Assembly: GCF_040054535.1 (NCBI RefSeq)
Contig: NC_090797.1
Coordinates: forward strand, 2,849,501 to 2,913,500
DNA: 64,000 nucleotides
Source: Antennarius striatus
Lineage: Eukaryota; Chordata; Actinopteri; Lophiiformes; Antennariidae
Direction of reading: 5' to 3'
Positions 1-14,640 of the stretch are shown piece by piece. Numbering within the stretch: position 1 is the stretch's first letter; each line of letters opens with the position of its first letter. The notes beneath the pieces were generated by a model. It made no database searches and was not told where the DNA came from. It was given only the letters and a program-made list of their open reading frames with translations. The translations under genes were made by a program, and so were the position numbers.

Positions 1-3000
1 AAGAAAAATTATTGACCCGCCGGTCAATAGAAAAAAAAGATTTCTTGACCCGCGGGTCAACAAAAATTAAAAATTATATTGACCCACCAATAACCACAAA
101 AATGACTTTATTTGACCCCCCTTTCAACCAAAAGCACTTTTATTTGACCCGCAGGTCATGAAAAAAAAAAAAAATTATTGACCCGCCGGTCAATGGAAAA
201 AAAAATTACTTGACCCGCGGGTCAACAAAAGATACAAATTATATTGATCCACCAATAACCACAAAAATGACTTTATTTCACCCCCCTTTCAACCAAAAGG
301 ACTTTTATTTGACCTGCAGGTCATGAAGAAAAAAAAAAAATTACTGACCCGCCGGTCAATGGAAAAAAAAGATTTCTTGACCCGGGGGTCAACAAAAATG
401 AAAAATTATGTTGACCTTCCAATAACCACAAAAATGACTTTATTTCACCCCCGTTTCAAACAAAAGCATTTTTATTTGACCCGCAGGTCATGAAAAAAAA
501 AAAAAAAATTATTGACCCGCCGGTCAATGGAAAAAAAAGATTTCTTGACCCGGGGGTCAACAAAAATGAAAAATTATGTTGATCTTCCAATAACCACAAA
601 AATGGCTTTATTTGACCCCCCTTTAAACCAAAAGCACTTTTATTTGACCCGCAGGTCATGAAAAAAGAAAAAAAATTTATTGACCCGCCGGTCAATGGAA
701 AAAAAATGTCTTGACCCGCGGGTCAACAAAAAATAAAAATTATATTGATCCACCAATAACCACAAAAATGACTTTATTTCACCCCCCTTTCAACCAAAAG
801 CACTTTTATTTGACCCGCAGGTCATGAAAAAAAAAAAATAAATTATTGACCCGCCGGTCAATAGAAAAAAAAGATTTCTTGACCCGCGGGTCAACAAAAA
901 TTAAAAATTATATTGACCCACCAATAACCACAAAAATGACTTTATTTCACCCCCCTTTCAACCAAAAGCACTTTTATTTGACCTGCAGGTCATGAAAAAA
1001 AAAAAATTACTGATCCGCCGGTCAATGGAAAAAAAAAAATTCTTGACCCGGGGGTCAACAAAAATGAAAAATTATGTTGACCTTCCAATAACCACAAAAA
1101 TGGCTTTATTTGACCCCCCTTTAAACCAAAAGCACTTTTATTTGACCCGCAGGTCATGAAAAAAAATAAATAAATTATTGACCCGCCGGTCAATGGAAAA
1201 AGAAAATTTCTTGACCTGCGGGTCAACAAAAATTAAAAATTATATCGACCCACCAATAACCACAAAAATGACTTTATTTGACACACTTTTAAACCAAAAG
1301 CACTTTAATTTGATCGGCAGGTCATGAAAAATAAAAAAAAATTATTGACCCGCCGGTCAATGGAAAAAAAAATTTCTTGACCCGCGGGTCAACAAAAAAT
1401 AAAAATTTTATTGAAATTCCAATAACCACAAAAATGACTTTATTTCACCCCCCTTTCAACCAAAAGCACTTTTATTTGACACGCAGGTCATGAAAAAAAA
1501 AAAAATTTGTTGACCCGCCGGTCAACAGAAAAAAAAGATTTCTTGACCCGCGGGTCAACAAAAATTAAAAATTATATTGACCCACCAATAACCACAAAAA
1601 TGACTTTATTTCACCCCCCTTTCAACCAAAAGCACTTTTATTTGACACGCAGGTCATGAAAAAAAAAAAAAATTATTGACCCGCCGGTCAATGGAAAAAA
1701 AATGTCTTGACCCGCGGGTCAACAAAAAATAAAAAATTATATTGATCCACCAATAACCACAAAAATGACTTTATTTCACCCCCCTTTCAACCAAAAGCAC
1801 TTTTATTTGACCCGCAGGTCATGAAAAAAAAGAAAAATTATTGACCCGCCGGTCAATAGAAAAAAAAGATTTCTTGACCCGCGGGTCAACAAAAATTAAA
1901 AATTATATTGACCCACCAATAACCACAAAAATGACTTTATTTGACCCCCCTTTCAACCAAAAGCACTTTTATTTGACCCGCAGGTCATGAAAAAAAAAAA
2001 AAAAATTATTGACCCGCCGGTCAATGGAAAAAAAAATTACTTGACCCGCGGGTCAACAAAACTTAAAAATTATATTGACCCACCAATAACCACAAAAATG
2101 ACTTTATTTGACACCCCTTTAAACCAAAAGCACTTTAATTTGACCCGCAGGTCATGAAAAAAAAAAAAATCATTGACCCGCCGGTCAATGGAAAAAAAAA
2201 TGTCTTGACCCGCGGGTCAACAAAAAATAAAAATTCTATTGATCCACCAATAACCACAAAAATGACTTTATTTCACCCCCCTTTCAACCAAAAGCACTTT
2301 TATTTGACCTGCAGGTCATGAAAAAAAAAAAAAAATTACTGACCCGCCGGTCAATGGAAACAAAAGATTTCTTGACCCGGGGGTGAACAAAAATGAAAAA
2401 TTATGTTGATCTTCCAATAACCACAAAAATGACTTTATTTGACCCCCCTTTAAACCAAAAGCACTTTTATTTGATCCGCAGCTCATGAAAAATAAAAAAA
2501 CATTATTGACCCGCCGGTCAATGGAAAAAGAAAATTTCTTGACCCGTGGGTCAACAAAAATTAAAAATTATATCAACCCACCAATAACCACAAAAATGAC
2601 TTTATTTGACACCCCTTTAAACCAAAAACACTTTAATTTGACCGCAGGTCATGAAAAATAAAAAAAAATTATTGACCCGCCGGTCAATGGAAAAAAAAAT
2701 TTCTTGACCCGCGGGTCAACAAAAAATAAAATTTTTGTTGAAATTCCAATAACACAAAAATGACTTTATTTGACCCCCCTTTCAACAAACAGCACTTTTA
2801 TTTGACCCGCAGGTCATGAAAAATAAAAAAAAATTATTGACCCGCCGGTCAATGGAAAAAAAAATTTCTTGACCCGCGGGTCAACAAAAAATAAAAATTT
2901 TATTGAAATTCCAATAACCACAAAAATGACTTTATTTCACCCCCCTTTCAACCAAAAGCACTTTTATTTGACCTGCAGGTCATGAAAAAAAAAAAATTAC

Positions 3001-5324
3001 TGACCCGCCGGTCAATGGAAAAAAAACATTTCTTGACCCGCGGGTCAACAAAAAATAAAAATTTTATTGAAATTCCCATAACCACAAAAATGACTTTATT
3101 TGACCCCCCTTTCAACAAAAAGCACTTTTATTTGACCCGCAGGTCATGGAAAAAGAAAAAAAATTCATTGACCCGCCGGTCAATGGAAAAAAAATGTCTT
3201 GACCCGCGGGTCAACAAAAAATAAAAAATTATATTGATCCACCAATAACCACAAAAATGACTTTATTTCACCCCCCTTTCAACCAAAAGCACTTTTATTT
3301 GACCCGCAGGTCATGAAAAAAAAGAAAAATTATTGACCCGCCGGTCAATGGAAAAAAAAATTACTTGACCCGCGGGTCAACAAAAATTAAAAATTATATT
3401 GACCCACCAATAACCACAAAAATGACTTTATTTGACACCCCTTTAAACCAAAAGCACTTTAATTTGACCCGCAGGTCATGAAAAAAAAAAAAATCATTGA
3501 CCCGCCGGTCAATGGAAAAAAAATGTCTTGACCCGCGGGTCAACAAAAAATAAAAATTATATTGATCCACCAATAACCACAAAAATGACTTTATTTCACC
3601 CCCCTTTCAACCAAAAGCACTTTTATTTGACCTGCAGGTCATGAAAAAAAAAAAAAAATTACTGACCCGCCGGTCAATGGAAACAAAGATTTCTTGACCC
3701 GGGGGTGAACAAAAATGAAAAATTTTGTTGATCTTCCAATAACCACAAAAATGACTTTATTTGACCCCCCTTTAAACCAAAAGCACTTTTATTTGATCCG
3801 CAGCTCATGAAAAATAAAAAAACATTATTGACCCGCCGGTCAATGGAAAAAGAAAATTTCTTGACCCGCGGGTCAACAAAAATTAAAAATTATATCGACC
3901 CACCAATAACCACAAAAATGACTTTATTTGACACCCCTTTAAACCAAAAGCACTTTAATTTGACCCGCAGGCCATGAAAAATAAAAAAAAATTATTGACC
4001 CGCCGGTCAATGGAAAAAAAAATTTCTTGACCCGCGGGTCAACAAAAAATAAAATTTTTGTTGAAATTCCCATAACCACAAAAATGACTTTATTTGACCC
4101 CCCTTTCAACAAAAAGCACTTTTATTTGACCCGCAGGTCATGGAAAAATAAAAAAAAATTACTGACCCGCCGGTCAATGGAAACAAAAGATTTCTTGACC
4201 CGGGGGTGAACAAAAATGAAAAATTATGTTGATCTTCCAATAACCACAAAAATGACTTTATTTGACCCCCCTTTAAACCAAAAGCACTTTTATTTGATCC
4301 GCAGCTCATGAAAAATAAAAAAACATTATTGACCCGCCGGTCAATGGAAAAAGAAAATTTCTTGACCCGCGGGTCAACAAAAATTAAAAATTATATCGAC
4401 CCACCAATAACCACAAAAATGACTTTATTTGACACCCCTTTAAACCAAAAGCACTTTAATTTGACCCGCAGGCCATGAAAAATAAAAAAAAATTATTGAC
4501 CCGCCGGTCAATGGAAAAAAAAATTTCTTGACCCGCGGGTCAACAAAAAATAAAATTTTTGTTGAAATTCCCATAACCACAAAAATGACTTTATTTGACC
4601 CCCCTTTCAACAAAAAGCACTTTTATTTGACCCGCAGGTCATGGAAAAATAAAAAAAAATTATTGACCCGCCGGTCAATGGAAAAAAAATGTCTTGACCC
4701 GCGGGTCAACAAAAACTAAAAAATTATATTGATCCACCAATAACCACAAAAATGACTTTATTTCACCCCCCTTTCAACCAAAAGCACTTTTATTTGACCC
4801 GCAGGTCATGAAAAAAAAGAAAAATTATTGACCCGCCGGTCAATAGAAAAAAAAGATTTCTTGACCCGCGGGTCAACAAAAATTAAAAATTATATTGACC
4901 CACCAATAACCACAAAAATGACTTTATTTGACCCCCCTTTCAACCAAAAGCACTTTTATTTGACCCGCAGGTCATGAAAAAAAAAAAAAAATTATTGACC
5001 CGCCGGTCAATGGAAAAAAAAATTACTTGACCCGGGGGTCAACAAAAATTAAAAATTATATTGACCCACCAATAACCACAAAAATGACTTTATTTGACAC
5101 CCCTTTAAACCAAAAGCACTTTAATTTGACCCGCAGGTCATGAAAAAAAACAAAAAATTATTGACCCGCCGGTCAATAGAAAAAAAAGATTTCTTGACCC
5201 GCGGGTCAACAAAAATATTGACCCACCAATAACCACAAAAATGACTTTATTTGACCCCCCTTTCAACCAAAAGCACTTTTATTTGACCTGCAGGTCATGA
5301 AAAAAAAAAAATTACTGATCCGCC

Positions 5325-5630
5325 GGTCAAAAAAAAAAAAAAATTTCATTGACCTGCCGGTCAAAAAAAAAAAATGCATTGACCCGCCGGTCGAAAAAAA
5401 AGAAAATTTCAATGACCCGCCGGTCAACTTAAAAAAAAATTTCATTGACCCTCCGGTCAACCACATGAAAAATTTGTTGACCCGCCGGTCAACAAAAATA
5501 AGAAAAATTATTGACCCGCCGGTCAACACAAAAAAAAAAATCATTGACCCGCCGGTCAACAAAAAAAAAAAATTTCATTGACCCGCCGGTCAACGAAAAA
5601 AAAAATTCATTGACCCGCCGGTAAATGGAA
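5325..5630 (+). repeat. Island of short satellite units inside the long-monomer array (1)
   Basis: About nine consecutive ~33-bp units with the CGCC core replace the 167-bp organisation. The island begins with a CTGATCCGCCGGTCAAA variant and ends at a unit reading CCGGTAAATGG, after which the ordinary monomer resumes. Islands 2 and 3 have the same left and right junction variants, so all three descend from one event. Confidence 0.85.
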
Positions 5631-7591
5631 AAAAAATGTCTTGACCCGCGGGTCAACAAAAAATAAAAATTATATTGATCCACCAATAACCACAAAAATG
5701 ACTTTATTTCACCCCCCTTTCAACCAAAAGCACTTTTATTTGACCCGCAGGTCATGAAAAAAAAAAAAAATTATTGACCCGCCGGTCAATAGAAAAAAAA
5801 GATTTCTTGACCCGCGGGTCAACAAAAATTAAAAATTATATTGACCCACCAATAACCACAAAAATGACTTTATTTCACCCCCCTTTCAACCAAAAGCACT
5901 TTTATTTGACCTGCAGGTCATGAAAAACAAAAAATTACTGATCCGCCGGTCAATGGAAAAAAAAAATTTCTTGACCCGGGGGTCAACAAAAATGAAAAAT
6001 TATGTTGACCTTCCAATAACCACAAAAATGGCTTTATTTGACCCCCCTTTAAACCAAAAGCACTTTTATTTGACCCGCAGGTCATGAAAAAAAATAAATA
6101 AATTATTGACCCGCCGGTCAATGGAAAAAGAAAATTTCTTGACCTGCGGGTCAACAAAAATTAAAAATTATATCGACCCACCAATAACCACAAAAATGAC
6201 TTTATTTGACACACTTTTAAACCAAAAGCACTTTAATTTGATCGGCAGGTCATGAAAAATAAAAAAAAATTATTGACCCGCCGGTCAATGGAAAAAAAAA
6301 TTTCTTGACCCGCGGGTCAACAAAAAATAAAAATTTTATGGAAATTCCAATAACCACAAAAATGACTTTATTTCACCCCCCTTTCAACCAAAAGCACTTT
6401 TATTTGACCTGCAGGTCATGAAAAAAAAAAAATTACTGACCCGCCGGTCAATGGAAAAAAAACATTTCTTGACCCGCGGGTCAACAAAAAATAAAAATTT
6501 TATTGAAATTCCCATAACCACAAAAATGACTTTATTTGACCCCCCTTTCAACAAAAAGCACTTTTATTTGACCCGCAGGTCATGGAAAAAGACAAAAAAT
6601 TTATTGACCCGCCGGTCAATGGAAAAAAAATGTCTTGACCCGCGGGTCAACAAAAAATAAAAAATTATATTGATCCACCAATAACCACAAAAATGACTTT
6701 ATTTCACCCCCCTTTCAACCAAAAGCACTTTTATTTGACCCGCAGGTCATGAAAAAAAAGAAAAATTATTGACCCGCCGGTCAATAGAAAAAAAAGATTT
6801 CTTGACCCGCGGGTCAACAAAAATTAAAAATTATATTGACCCACCAATAACCACAAAAATGACTTTATTTGACCCCCCTTTCAACCAAAAGCACTTTTAT
6901 TTGACCCGCAGGTCATGAAAAAAAAAAAAAATCATTGACCCGCCGGTCAATGGAAAAAAAAATGTCTTGACCCGCGGGTCAACAAAAAATAAAAATTATA
7001 TTGATCCACCAATAACCACAAAAATGACTTTATTTCACCCCCCTTTCAACCAAAAGCACTTTTATTTGACCTGCAGGTCATGAAAAAAAAAAAAAAATTA
7101 CTGACCCGCCGGTCAATGGAAACAAAAGATTTCTTGACCCGGGGGTCAACAAAAATGAAAAATTATGTTGATCTTCCAATAACCACAAAAATGACTTTAT
7201 TTGACCCCCCTTTAAACCAAAACCACTTTTATTTGACCCGCAGGTCATGAAAAAAGAAAAAAAATTTATTGACCCGCCGGTCAATGGAAAAAAAATGTCT
7301 TGACCCGCGGGTCAACAAAAAATAAAAATTATATTGATCCACCAATAACCACAAAAATGACTTTATTTCACCCCCCTTTCAACCAAAATCACTTTTATTT
7401 GACCCGCAGGTCATGAAAAAAAAAAAAAAATTATTGACCCGCCGGTCAATAGAAAAAAAAGATTTCTTGACCCGCGGGTCAACAAAAATATTGACCCACC
7501 AATAACCACAAAAATGACTTTATTTGACCCCCCTTTCAACCAAAAGCACTTTTATTTGACCTGCAGGTCATGAAAAAAAAAAAATTACTGA

Positions 7592-7905
7592 TCCGCCGGT
7601 CAAAAAAAAAAAAAAAATTTCATTGACCTGCCGGTCAAAAAAAAAAAAATGCATTGACCCGCCGGTCGAAAAAAAAGAAAATTTCAATGACCCGCCGGTC
7701 AACAAAAAAAAAAATTTCATTGACCCGCCGGTCAACCACATGAAAAATTTGTTGACCCGCCGGTCAACAAAAATAAGAAAAATTATTGACCCGCCGGTCA
7801 ACAAAAAAAAAAAAATCATTGACCCGCCGGTCAACAAAAAAAAAAAATTTCATTGACCCGCCGGTCAACGAAAAAAAAAATTCATTGACCCGCCGGTAAA
7901 TGGAA
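7592..7905 (+). repeat. Island of short satellite units inside the long-monomer array (2)
   Basis: Same junctions and the same internal unit order as island 1, including the unit with GGTCGAAAAA and the one ending in CCACATGAAAAATTTG. It repeats 782 bp further on as island 3, showing a local tandem duplication that includes the flanking monomers. Confidence 0.85.
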
Positions 7906-8373
7906 AAAAAATGTCTTAACCCGGGGGTCAACAAAAATGAAAAATTATGTTGATCTTCCAATAACCACAAAAATGACTTTATTTGACCCCCCTTTAAACC
8001 AAAACCACTTTTATTTGACCCGCAGGTCATGAAAAAAGAAAAAAAATTTATTGACCCGCCGGTCAATGGAAAAAAAATGTCTTGACCCGCGGGTCAACAA
8101 AAAATAAAAATTATATTGATCCACCAATAACCACAAAAATGACTTTATTTCACCCCCCTTTCAACCAAAATCACTTTTATTTGACCCGCAGGTCATGAAA
8201 AAAAAAAAAAAATTATTGACCCGCCGGTCAATAGAAAAAAAAGATTTCTTGACCCGCGGGTCAACAAAAATATTGACCCACCAATAACCACAAAAATGAC
8301 TTTATTTGACCCCCCTTTCAACCAAAAGCACTTTTATTTGACCTGCAGGTCATGAAAAAAAAAAAATTACTGA

Positions 8374-8752
8374 TCCGCCGGTCAAAAAAAAAAAAAAAAT
8401 TTCATTGACCTGCCGGTCAAAAAAAAAAAAATGCATTGACCCGCCGGTCGAAAAAAAAGAAAATTTCAATGACCCGCCGGTCAACAAAAAAAAAAATTTC
8501 ATTGACCCGCCGGTCAACCACATGAAAAATTTGTTGACCCGCCGGTCAACAAAAATAAGAAAAATTATTGACCCGCCGGTCAACAAAAAAAAAAAAATCA
8601 TTGACCCGCCGGTCAACAAAAAAAAAAAATTTCATTGACCCGCCGGTCAACAAAAAAAAAAAAAATCATTGACCCGCCGGTCAACAAAAAAAAAAAATTT
8701 CATTGACCCGCCGGTCAACGAAAAAAAAAATTCATTGACCCGCCGGTCAATG
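8374..8752 (+). repeat. Island of short satellite units inside the long-monomer array (3)
   Basis: Copy of island 2 with two additional units near its right side (about 8,650-8,720), and with GGTCAATGG instead of GGTAAATGG at the right junction. Gain of whole units between otherwise near-identical copies points to unequal exchange. Confidence 0.85.
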
Positions 8753-9369
8753 GAAAAAAAATGTCTTGACCCGCGGGTCAACAAAAAATAAAAATTATAT
8801 TGATCCACCAATAACCACAAAAATGACTTTATTTCACCCCCCTTTCAACCAAAAGCACTTTTATTTGACCCGCAGGTCATGAAAAAAAAAAAAAAATTAT
8901 TGACCCGCCGGTCAATAGAAAAAAAAGATTTCTTGACCCGCGGGTCAACAAAAATTAAAAATTATATTGACCCACCAATAACCACAAAAATGACTTTATT
9001 TGACCCCCCTTTCAACCAAAAGCACTTTTATTTGACCTGCAGGTCATGAAAAAAAAAAAAATTACTGATCCGCCGGTCAATGGAAAAAAAAAATTTCTTG
9101 ACCCGGGGGTCAACAAAAATGAAAAATTATATCGACCCACCAATAACCACAAAAATAACTTTATTTGACACCCCTTTAAACCAAAAGCACTTTAATTTGA
9201 CCCGCAGGTCATGAAAAAAAAAAAAATTATTGACCCGCCGGTCAATGGAAAAAGTAAATTTCTTGACCTGCGGGTCAACAAAAATTAAAAATTATATCGA
9301 CCCACCAATAACCACAAAAATGACTTTATTTGACACACTTTTAAACCAAAAGCACTTTAATTTGATCGG

Positions 9370-12300
9370 CAGGTCATGAAAAATAAAAAAAAATTATTGA
9401 CCCGCCGGTCAATGGAAAAAAAAATTTCTTGACCCGCGGGTCAACAAAAAATAAAAATTTTATTGAAATTCCAATAACCACAAAAATGACTTTATTTCAC
9501 CCCCCTTTCAACCAAAAGCACTTTTATTTGACACGCAGGTCATGAAAAAAAAAAAAAATTATTGACCCGCCGGTCAACAGAAAAAAAAGATTTCTTGACC
9601 CGCGGGTCAACAAAAATTAAAAATTATATTGACCCACCAATAACCACAAAAATGACTTTATTTCACCCCCCTTTCAACCAAAAGCACTTTTATTTGACCT
9701 GCAGGTCCTGAAAAAAAAAAAATTACTGACCCGCCGGTCAATGGAAAAAACACATTTCTTGACCCGCGGGTCAACAAAAAATAAAAATTTTATTGAAATT
9801 CCCATAACCACAAAAATGACTTTATTTGACCCCCCTTTCAACAAAAAGCACTTTTATTTGACCCGCAGGTCATGGAAAAAGAAAAAAAATTTATTGACCC
9901 GCCGGTCAATGGAAAAAAAATGTCTTGACCCGCGGGTCAACAAAAAATAAAAAATTATGTTGATCTTCCAATAACCACAAAAATGACTTTATTTGACACC
10001 CCTTTAAACCAAAAGCACTTTTATTTGATCCGCAGCTCATGAAAAATAAAAAAACATTATTGACCCGCCGGTCAATGGAAAAAGAAAATTTCTTGACCCG
10101 CGGGTCAACAAAAATTAAAAATTATATCGACCCACCAATAACCACAAAAATGACTTTATGTGACACCCCTTTAAACCAAAAGCACTTTAATTTTACCCGC
10201 AGGTCATGAAAAATAAAAAAAAATTATTGACCCGCCGGTCAATGGAAAAAAAAATTTCTTGACCCGCGGGTCAACAAAAAATAAAATTTTTGTTGAAATT
10301 CCAATAACCACAAAAATGACTTTATTTGACCCCCCTTTCAACAAACAGCACTTTTATTTGACCCGTAGGTCATGAAAAAAAAAAAAAAATTATTGACCCG
10401 CCGGTCAATGGAAAAAAAAATTACTTGACCCGCGGGTCAACAAAAATTAAAAATTATATTGACCCACCAATAACCACAAAAATGACTTTATTTCACCCCC
10501 CTTTAAACCAAAACCACTTTAATTTGACCCGCAGGTCATGAAAAAAAATAATAAATTATTGACCCGCCGGTCAATGGAAAAAGAAAATTTCTTGACCCGC
10601 GGGTCAACAAAAATTAAAAATTATATCGACCCACCAATAACCACAAAAATGACTTTATTTGACACCCTTTTAAACCAAAAGCACTTCAATTTGATCGGCA
10701 GGTCATGAAAAATAAAAAAAAATTATTGACCCGCCGGTCAATGGAAAAAAAAATTTCTTGACCCGCGGGTCAACAAAAAATAAAAATTTTATTGAAATTC
10801 CAATAAGCACAAAAATGACTTTATTTGACCCCCCTTTCAACAAACAGCACTTTTATTTGACCCGTAGGTCATGAAAAAAAAATAAAAAATTATTGACCCG
10901 CTGGTCAATGGAAAAAGAAAATTTCTTGACCCGCGGGTCAACAAAAATTAAAAATTATATCGACCCACCAATAACCACAAAAATAACTTTATTTGACACC
11001 CCTTTAAACCAAAAGCACTTTAATTTGACCCGCAGGTCATGAAAAAAAAAAAAAATCATTGACCCGCCGGTCAATGGAAAAAAAAATGTCTTGACCCGCG
11101 GGTCAACAAAAAATAAAAATTATATTGATCCACCAATAACCACAAAAATGACTTTATTTCACCCGCCTTTCAACCAAAAGCACTTTTATTTGACCTGCAG
11201 ATCATGAAAAAAAAAAATTACTGACCCGCCGGTCAATGGAAACAAAAGATTTCTTGACCCGGGGGTCAACAAAAATGAAAAATTATGTTGATCTTCCAAT
11301 AACCACAAAAATGACTTTATTTGACCCCCCTTTAAACCAAAAGCACTTTTATTTGATCCGCAGCTCATGAAAAATAAAAAAACATTATTGACCCGCCGGT
11401 CAATGGAAAAAGAAAATTTCTTGACCCGCGGGTCAACAAAAATTAAAAATTATATCAACCCACCAATAACCACAAAAATGACTTTATTTGACCCCCCTTT
11501 CAACAAACAGCACTTTAATTTGACCCGCAGGTCATGAAAAAAAAAAAAAATCGTTGACCCGCCGGTCAATGGAAAAAAAAATGTCTTGACCCGCGGGTCA
11601 ACAAAAAATAAAAATTATATTGATCCACCAATAACCACAAAAATGACTTTATTTCACCCCCCTTTCAACCAAAAGCACTTTTATTTGACCTGCAGGTCAT
11701 GAAAAAAAAAAAAAAATTACTGACCCGCCGGTCAATGGAAACAAAAGATTTCTTGACCCGGGGGTGAACAAAAATGAAAAATTATGTTGATCTTCCAATA
11801 ACCACAAAAATGACTTTATTTGACCCCCCTTTAAACCAAAAGCACTTTTATTTGATCCGCAGCTCATGAAAAATAAAAAAACATTATTGACCCGCCGGTC
11901 AATGGAAAAAGAAAATTTCTTGACTCGCGGGTCAACAAAAATTAAAAATTATATCGACCCACCAATAACCACAAAAATGACTTTATTTGACACCCCTTTA
12001 AACCAAAAGCACTTTAATTTGACCCGCAGGTCATGAAAAATAAAAAAAAATTATTGACCCGCCGGTCAATGGAAAAAAAAATTTCTTGACCCGCGGGTCA
12101 ACAAAAAATAAAAATTTTATTGAAATTCCAATAACCACAAAAATGACTTTATTTCACCCCCCCTTTCAACCAAAAGCACTTTTATTTGACACGCAGGTCA
12201 TGAAAAAAAAAAAAAATTATTGACCCGCCGGTCAACAGAAAAAAAAGATTTCTTGACCCGCGGGTCAACAAAAATTAAAAATTATATTGACCCACCAATA

Positions 12301-14640
12301 ACCACAAAAATGACTTTATTTCACCCCCCTTTCAACCAAAAGCACTTTTATTTGACCTGCAGGTCCTGAAAAAAAAAAAATTACTGACCCGCCGGTCAAT
12401 GGAAAAAACACATTTCTTGACCCGCGGGTCAACAAAAAATAAAAATTTTATTGAAATTCCCATAACCACAAAAATGACTTTATTTGACCCCCCTTTCAAC
12501 AAAAAGCACTTTTATTTGACCCGCAGGTCATGGAAAAAGAAAAAAAATTTATTGACCCGCCGGTCAATGGAAAAAAAATGTCTTGACCCGCGGGTCAACA
12601 AAAAATAAAAAATTATGTTGATCTTCCAATAACCACAAAAATGACTTTATTTGACACCCCTTTAAACCAAAAGCACTTTTATTTGATCCGCAGCTCATGA
12701 AAAATAAAAAAACATTATTGACCCGCCGGTCAATGGAAAAAGAAAATTTCTTGACCCGCGGGTCAACAAAAATTAAAAATTATATCGACCCACCAATAAC
12801 CACAAAAATGACTTTATGTGACACCCCTTTAAACCAAAAGCACTTTAATTTTACCCGCAGGTCATGAAAAATAAAAAAAAATTATTGACCCGCCGGTCAA
12901 TGGAAAAAAAAATTTCTTGACCCGCGGGTCAACAAAAAATAAAATTTTTGTTGAAATTCCAATAACCACAAAAATGACTTTATTTGACCCCCCTTTCAAC
13001 AAACAGCACTTTTATTTGACCCGTAGGTCATGAAAAAAAAAAAAAAAATTATTGACCCGCCGGTCAATGGAAAAAAAAATTACTTGACCCGCGGGTCAAC
13101 AAAAATTAAAAATTATATTGACCCACCAATAACCACAAAAATGACTTTATTTCACCCCCCTTTAAACCAAAACCACTTTAATTTGACCCGCAGGTCATGA
13201 AAAAAAATAATAAATTATTGACCCGCCGGTCAATGGAAAAAGAAAATTTCTTGACCCGCGGGTCAACAAAAATTAAAAATTATATCGACCCACCAATAAC
13301 CACAAAAATGACTTTATTTGACACCCTTTTAAACCAAAAGCACTTCAATTTGATCGGCAGGTCATGAAAAATAAAAAAAAATTATTGACCCGCCGGTCAA
13401 TGGAAAAAAAAATTTCTTGACCCGCGGGTCAACAAAAAATAAAAATTTTATTGAAATTCCAATAAGCACAAAAATGACTTTATTTGACCCCCCTTTCAAC
13501 AAACACTACTTTTATTTGACCCGTAGGTCATGAAAAAAAAATAAAAAATTATTGACCCGCTGGTCAATGGAAAAAGAAAATTTCTTGACCCGCGGGTCAA
13601 CAAAAATTAAAAATTATATCGACCCACCAATAACCACAAAAATAACTTTATTTGACACCCCTTTAAACCAAAAGCACTTTAATTTGACCCGCAGGTCATG
13701 AAAAAAAAAAAAAATCATTTACCCGCCGGTCAATGGAAAAAAAAATGTCTTGACCCGCGGGTCAACAAAAAATAAAAATTATATTGATCCACCAATAACC
13801 ACAAAAATGACTTTATTTCACCCGCCTTTCAACCAAAAGCACTTTTATTTGACCTGCAGATCATGAAAAAAAAAAATTACTGACCCGCCGGTCAATGGAA
13901 ACAAAAGATTTCTTGACCCGGGGGTCAACAAAAATGAAAAATTATGTTGATCTTCCAATAACCACAAAAATGACTTTATTTGACCCCCCTTTAAACCAAA
14001 AGCACTTTTATTTGATCCGCAGCTCATGAAAAATAAAAAAACATTATTGACCCGCCGGTCAATGGAAAAAGAAAATTTCTTGACCCGCGGGTCAACAAAA
14101 ATTAAAAATTATATCAACCCACCAATAACCACAAAAATGACTTTATTTGACCCCCCTTTCAACAAACAGCACTTTAATTTGACCCGCAGGTCATGAAAAA
14201 AAAAAAAAATCGTTGACCCGCCGGTCAATGGAAAAAAAAATGTCTTGACCCGCGGGTCAACAAAAAATAAAAATTATATTGATCCACCAATAACCACAAA
14301 AATGACTTTATTTCACCCCCCTTTCAACCAAAAGCACTTTTATTTGACCTGCAGGTCATGAAAAAAAAAAAAAAATTACTGACCCGCCGGTCAATGGAAA
14401 CAAAAGATTTCTTGACCCGGGGGTGAACAAAAATGAAAAATTATGTTGATCTTCCAATAACCACAAAAATGACTTTATTTGACCCCCCTTTAAACCAAAA
14501 GCACTTTTATTTGATCCGCAGCTCATGAAAAATAAAAAAACATTATTGACCCGCCGGTCAATGGAAAAAGAAAATTTCTTGACCCGCGGGTCAACAAAAA
14601 TTAAAAATTATATCGACCCACCAATAACCACAAAAATGAC
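9370..14640 (+). repeat. Tandem duplication of a ~2,659-bp block of satellite monomers
   Basis: Two adjacent copies, about 9,370-12,028 and 12,029-14,640. Rare variants recur at a constant 2,658-2,659 bp offset: GGAAAAAACACATTTC near 9,743 and 12,401, the TTTACCCGCAGG variant, the ACCCGCTGGTCAATGG variant and the CTGCAGATCATG variant near 11,196 and 13,855. The block equals about sixteen 167-bp monomers. Edges are approximate because flanking monomers are themselves similar. Confidence 0.85.
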
